Shown piece by piece: positions 7,225-13,200 of a DNA stretch of 16,146 bases. The stretch covers positions 1-16,146 of the forward strand of contig MU646987.1 in the NCBI GenBank assembly GCA_026770585.1, in the 5' to 3' direction. A program made the translations under genes and the position numbers. Positions within the stretch are counted from its first letter, which is position 1; each line of letters begins with the position of its first letter. The notes beneath the pieces are model-generated. The model was not told where the DNA came from, searched no databases, and saw only the letters and a list, made by a program, of their open reading frames with translations. The stretch is from Baffinella frigidus. Taxonomy: Eukaryota > Cryptophyceae > Cryptomonadales > Baffinellaceae.

Positions 7225-10200
7225 CTGCGAGAGAGAGAGGGCACGCACTTAGTTCCAGCACGCCCGTTCGCAGATCAGATCAGAGAGAGACCAGAGAGAG
7301 AGATACCAGAGAGAGAGAGAGAAAGAGCGAGCGAGCGAGAGAGATCAGAGGGAGAGGGAGAGGGAGAGGGAGAGGGAGAGAGAGGGCACCTTGGCGTTGG
7401 CGAGGGCGTCGAGGGCAGCCGCAAGATCGTCGGACATCACGATCGTGCCGTCGATGGCCAGCTGCAGGTTCGAGAGCGTCCCGCGCACCGTCTGAAGGAT
7501 AGCCTGCGGAGCGTTTCGGGTATCAGCTTCCGGGTTCCGGGTTCCAGGCTCCAGGTTTCGGGGTTTTGGTTCCGGGATTCGAGAGCGTCCCGCGCACCGT
7601 CTGGAGGATAGCCTGCTCGAAAGGGGGCGATTTCAGACGCCAAGACTGCGAAACGCCGCGCTTTCAGTGTGTCTGACACGCGTTCGGTGTGGTTCGAGAG
7701 CGTCCCGCGCACCGTCTGAAGGATAGCCTGCGGAGCGTTTCGGGAATCAGCTTCCGGGTTCCGGGTTCCAGGCTCCAGGTTTCGGGGTTTTGGTTCCGGG
7801 ATTCGAGAGCGTCCCGCGCACCGTCTGGAGGATAGCCTGCTCGAAAGGGGGCGATTTCAGACGTCAAGACTGCGAAACGCCGCGCTTTCAGTGTGTCTGA
7901 CACGCGTTCGGTGTGGTTCGAGAGCGTCCCGCGCACCGTCTGAAGGATAGCCTGCGGAGCGTTTCGGGAATCAGCTTCCGGGTTCCGGGTTCCAGGCTCC
8001 AGGTTTCGGGGTTTTGGTTCCGGGATTCGAGAGCGTCCCGCGCACCGTCTGGAGGATAGCCTGCTCGAAAGGGGGCGATTTCAGACGCCAAGACTGCGAA
8101 ACGCCGCGCTTTCAGTGTGTCTGACACGCGTTCGGTGTGGTTTGAGAGCGCCCCGCGCCCCGTCTCAAGGATAGCCTGCGGAGCGTTTCGGGTATCAGCT
8201 TTCGGTTTCGGGTTTCCCGGGTTCCCGGGTTCCCGGGTTCCCGGGTTCCCGGGTTCCGGGTTTCGGGTTTTACCGTGAGGACGTCGAGCTCCTGGCGGAG
8301 CGAAATGTTGATCGGCTTGAACAGGCCCGCCTTGGCCAGGTACGTCTTGATCTCCTCCGACTTGAACGTCGCTGGGAGCTTCGACAGCAGGTCCTTGGCG
8401 AGCTCCGCCGCGATGTCCTCGCGCGAGGCGCCCTTGCCGCCGCCGCCGCCCTTCGGCTGCGTGTCGAGGATTGTCGAGAACACCTGCGTCCGGGGTTGGG
8501 GTTTAGGGTTTGAATTTAGGGTGGAAGGTTTAGTCAGTCGGAGCCCAGAGGGTTTAGGGTTTAGGGTTTAGGGTTTGGGGTTTGGGGTTTAGGGTTCAGG
8601 GTTCAGGTAGGGGGTAGGGTTCAGGGTGCAGGTAGGGTTGAGGGTAACCATTTGACAGGTTTAGAGTTTGGTTTTTAGGGTTTGGGGTTGAGGGTCTACC
8701 ATGGCCGCGTTGTCGAGGCGGAAGACGAGGTCGGCGTTCATGTTCAGCCCGAACACCTGAGGGTGCAGCGGGTAGGGTTCAGGGTTTGGGGTTGAGGGTT
8801 TGGTGTTTGGTGTTTGGTGTTGAAGTTTGGGGTTTGAGGTTTGGTGTCGAAGTTTGGGGTTTGAGGTTTGGGGTTTGAGGTTTGGGGGTTGACGTTTTGA
8901 GGTGTAGGGTTTACCTCAGGGATGTCCGTGGCGGGGTACGAGTTCACGTGCTCGCGGAACTGGTTGATGTCCCTGCGTTAGGGTGTAGGGTTCACTTTTT
9001 TGTAGGGTTTAGGGTTTAGGGTTTACGGATGTTTAGGGTTTAGGGTGTATGGGGTTTGGGGTTTGGGGTTTGGGGTTTGGGGTTTGGGGTGTATGGGGTT
9101 TGGGGTGTATGGGGTTTGGGGTTTAGGGTGCATGGGGTTTAGGGTTTATAGGGTTGAGGGTGTACGTGCACTGCGGCACGACGTAGCCCTTGAGGAACTG
9201 GTAGCCGGGCTCCAGTACCGCCTGCGCATGGATGAGGGTTTAGGGTTCAAGGTTTAGGGTTTAGGGTTCATGGTTTAGGGTGTAGGGTTTAGGGTTCATG
9301 GTTTTAGGGTTCAGGGTTCAGGGTTTAGGGTTTGGGGTTTAGGGTTGAGGGTGTCCGGTTGAGTGATGAGGGTGTAGGGTTTAGTGATGAGGGTTCAGGG
9401 TTTGGGGTTTGCCTGGCAGAAGAACTTCTCCGCGAAGGTGTGCATCTGGCGGCGGTCGTGGTCGTCCTACACCCGAAACCCTAAACCAGATGCATCAAAC
9501 GCAGCCACCCTGGTCTTCCACCTCGACAACGCGGTCATGGTAACCCCCAAACCGTAGGAGGTGGAGTTAGAATCCATCCGGAAAATGCTCGTATGAGCGG
9601 CCGACACGGGGTACAGTAAGTGGCACAATGCAGAGCATGTGCGGCGCTGACGCTGGTTGTTTGGCAAAAAATTATCAATCTCTCTCTAACCCCCAAACCC
9701 CACACCCCAAACCGTCCTAAACCCTAAACTCTCAACCAGATGGATCAAACGCAGACACCGATGGGCTCAGGGTTTGCCTGGCAGAAGAACTTCTCCGCGA
9801 AGGTGTTCATCTGGCGGCGGTCGTAGTCGTCCGTGATCTTCCCGCCGTACTGGATCTCCGCGATCATGTACCGAACCTGGTTCCGGGGTTATGCGTTAGG
9901 GGGGCTCAGGGTGAGGGTGAAAGTGTTTGGGGGTTTGGGAAAATGGTTGAGGGGTTATGGTTTGGGGTTTGGGGTTTGGGGTTTAGAGGGGTTCTGGTTT
10001 GGGGTTTGGGGTTTGGGGTTTGGGGTTTAGGGTTTACCGTGGTCCACGTGACGTCCTTGGCCTTCTTAGCGTCCATGTCCAGGATGTGGTTCTGGAGGAA
10101 GAGCGCACACCTGGTTTCGGGTTTCGGGTTTAGGGTTTTAGGGGTTGGGGTTTAGGGTTTAGGGTTTGGGGTTTGGGGTTTAGGGTTTAGGGTTTAGGGT

Positions 10201-13200
10201 TTAGGGTTTAGGGTGCGCACGCGTTGAGGTCCGACTGGTTGAACTCGTACGGCACGGACCACCTGGGGTTTGGGGTTTGGGGTTTGAGGCGTGGTGCTTG
10301 GTGTTTAGGGTTGAGGGTTTAGGGTTAGGGTTAGGGTTAGGGTTAGGGTTAGGGTTAGGGTTAGGGTTAGGGTTTGGTGTTTGGTGCTTGGTGTTTGGTG
10401 TTTGGCGTTCAGGTTTTAGGTTTTAGGGCTCAGTAGGGTTTAGGGTTTAGGGTTTAGGGTTTAGGGTTTAGGGTTTAGGGTTTAGGGTGCATCCGCCGCG
10501 TCGGGTTTAGGGTTTAGGGTGCATCCGCCGCGTAGGGGTTAGGCTTGAGGGGTACCCGATGGCCCCGAACTTCCTGCGCTCCTGCACGACGCTCTGGAGG
10601 TGCGCGAGGACCCAGAGGAGCGAGCGCCACTCGATGCGCGGCACCGTGTCCAGCATGTCCTGCGTCACCCACGCGTAGGACCTGGGAGAGCGGGTTGTTT
10701 TGTTGAGTTGGGGTTGTTTTGTTTTGTTTGGTGGAGGGTTTGGGGTTTGGGGTTTGGGGTTTGGGGTTTGGGGTTTGGGGATGAGTGTTGAGAGTTGAGG
10801 GTTCAGGGTGTAGGGTTTGGTGTTTGGGGTTGAAGGTTTTTTTTTTTGGGTTTCGGGTTTCGGGTTTCGGGTTTCGGGGTTCGGACCGCTTCATGCCTGC
10901 CCGCATCCCGACGGGTGCCTCGTTCGTCACCTGCGTTACGGTTTCGGGTTTCGGGTTTAGAGCTTAGGGTTTGGCATTTGGTGTTTAGTGTTTAGTGTTT
11001 AGAGGGTTGTTAGGGTTTGGGGTTGGGGTTTGGGGCTGGGGTTCGGGGTTGGGGTTCGGGGTTTACCTTGATCGCCATCTGGAGGAGTCCGATGGGGATC
11101 TCGGGCTGCGATTGTGCCCTGGTTTCGGGTTTCGGGTTAGGAATGGGGTTTGGGGTTCAGGGTCTAGGGTTTCGGGTTTCGGGTTTCGGGTGTCGGATTT
11201 CGGGTTCAGGATGTTTAGGGTTTTAAGGTTAGTGTTGAGGGTGTCGGGTTTCGGGTTCAGGATATTCAGGGTTCATGGGGTTGAGGGTTTAGGGGGTTGA
11301 GGGTGTAGGGGGTTGAGGGTTTAAGTTCAGGGTTTAGGGGGTTGAGGGTGTAGGGTGTAGGGTGTAGGGTGTAGATTGAGGGTGTAGGTGTAGGGTGTAG
11401 GGTGTAGGGTGTAGGGTGTAGATTGAGGGTGTAGGGTGTAGGATGTAGGGTGTAGGGTGTAGGGTGTAGGGTGTAGGGTGTGGGGTGTACGTGATCCACA
11501 CGCGGAACTCAGGGTCGACGTGCTCGTACTTGAGCATCGACTGCTCCAGCTCGACCAGGAACTTGATCCCGAGATGCGTGTTCTGGAGCAGCACCCACCT
11601 GGGGGGGGGTTGGTTTGGTTTAGTTTAGTTTGATTTAGTTTAGTTCAGTTTAGGGTTTAGGGTTTAGTGTTTGGGGTTTAGGGTTTAGGGTTTAGGGTTT
11701 AGGGTTTAGGGTTTAGGGTTTAGGGTTTAGGGTTTAGGGTTTGGGGTTTAGGGCTTGGGGTTCAGGGTTTACCCCCCCGTGACGATTGAGGATTCCATGT
11801 ACCGACGCGCGACGATCTCCTGTTTGGGGTGTGGGGTTTAGGGTTTAGGGTTTAGGGTTTAGGGTTTAGGGCTTAGGGTTTAGGGGTCAGGGTTTAAGGT
11901 TTAGGGGTCAGGGTTTAGGGTTTAGGGTTTGGGGTTTGGGGTTTGGGGTTTAGTGTTTGGGGTTTAGGGTTAGTGTTTAGTGTTTAGTGTTTAGTGTTTA
12001 GGGTTTATGGAGAGAGGAGTGGGGACCTGTCCCTGGCCCATCGAGACGCTGAGCACGTCCTTCTTCTTCTTCTTCGCCAGGCTGTTGATGATCTCCGTGG
12101 GGTCCGAGCCGGGCGTCAGCACGAACCTGGTGTAGGGTGCAGGGTTTAGGGTGCAGGGCGTAGGGTTTGTGGTTTGTGGTTTGTGGTTTGTGGTTTAGGG
12201 TTTGGGGGGGCAAACCCCAAACCCGGCTTGGGGTTTGGGGTTTAGGGTTTAGGGGTTAGGGTTTGGGGTTTAGGGTTTGGGGTTGAGAGGGGACTCACAT
12301 GACGGGGATGCGTTCCGGGGCGTCGACGAGGTCGCAGATGTCCTGCGGTGCAGGGTTTGGGGTCTAGGGTTTAGGATTTTGGGTATAGGGTTTAGGGTTC
12401 AGGGTTTCGGTACATTGGGAGGCGACGAGGGCGGGGACGGGGCCGGCCCCCAAACCCTAACCCCTACATTCCACACCCCACACCCTACACCTCAACCCTC
12501 TGCCCTCGCACCATGTACGGGGTGTGGAATTTGGGGTTTGGCATGGGTTCAGGGTCCAGGGTCGAGTGTTGAGTGTTGAGTGTTGAGTGTTGAGTGTTGA
12601 GTGTTGAGTGTTGAGTGATCAGTTTTCAGTTTTCAGTGTTTAGGGTTTTAAGTGTCGGGTTCAGGGTTTAGGGTTCAGGAATCAGGCGCAGCATCGTTGC
12701 ATAGGGTTTAGGAATGAGGGTCCACAGGTGCATCGCCTCAAGGTTGACCCGGGTTCCGGGATTCGGGTTCCGGGATTCGGGTTCCGGGATTCGGGTTTCG
12801 GGTTTCGGGTTTCCGATTTCTGGTTTTGGGGTGCAGGGTGTGGAACCTGGTGGCACTGCTCAAGGTTGAGCGGGTAGGTGTCCGTGTAGCGGCTCCCGAT
12901 CGCCTCGACAATGTACTCGTCTGCCGAGATCATCGTGCGGTCCGTGCGCACGGACCTGCATAGGAAATCACAGCATCAATTACTATAGCATAGGTAATTT
13001 TACTTATGAATCCTAATTAAATCAAATACCCCCCTAACAATCCTGGGCGGTTCCCGATCGCCTCTACAATGTACTCGTCTGCCGAGATCATCGTCCGGAT
13101 TTAATTAGGATTCATAAGTAAAATTACCTATGCTATAGTAATTGATCCTATGATTCCCTATCCGTGCGTACGGACCTGCATCCGGGTTCCGGGATTCGGG

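Noticed and set aside
6578-7261. 227-aa minus-strand frame overlapping the last dynein exon
   Set aside because: Out of frame with the recognisable dynein sequence and without any conserved motif.
6469-7611. 380-aa + strand open frame opposite the dynein 3' exons
   Set aside because: It is antisense to the dynein last two exons and intron 25; the Arg/Glu/His-rich composition is what GC-rich coding DNA gives on the reverse strand.
7437-8127. Repeated 80-90 aa minus-strand ORFs ([20 protein letters not shown])
   Set aside because: Products of the 224-bp intronic array; only the [12 protein letters not shown] part comes from true exon sequence.
8744-12213. Many short frames rich in [16 protein letters not shown] or NPKPQTP
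   Set aside because: Translations of TTTGGGG, GGGTGTA and TTTAGGG heptamers in introns.
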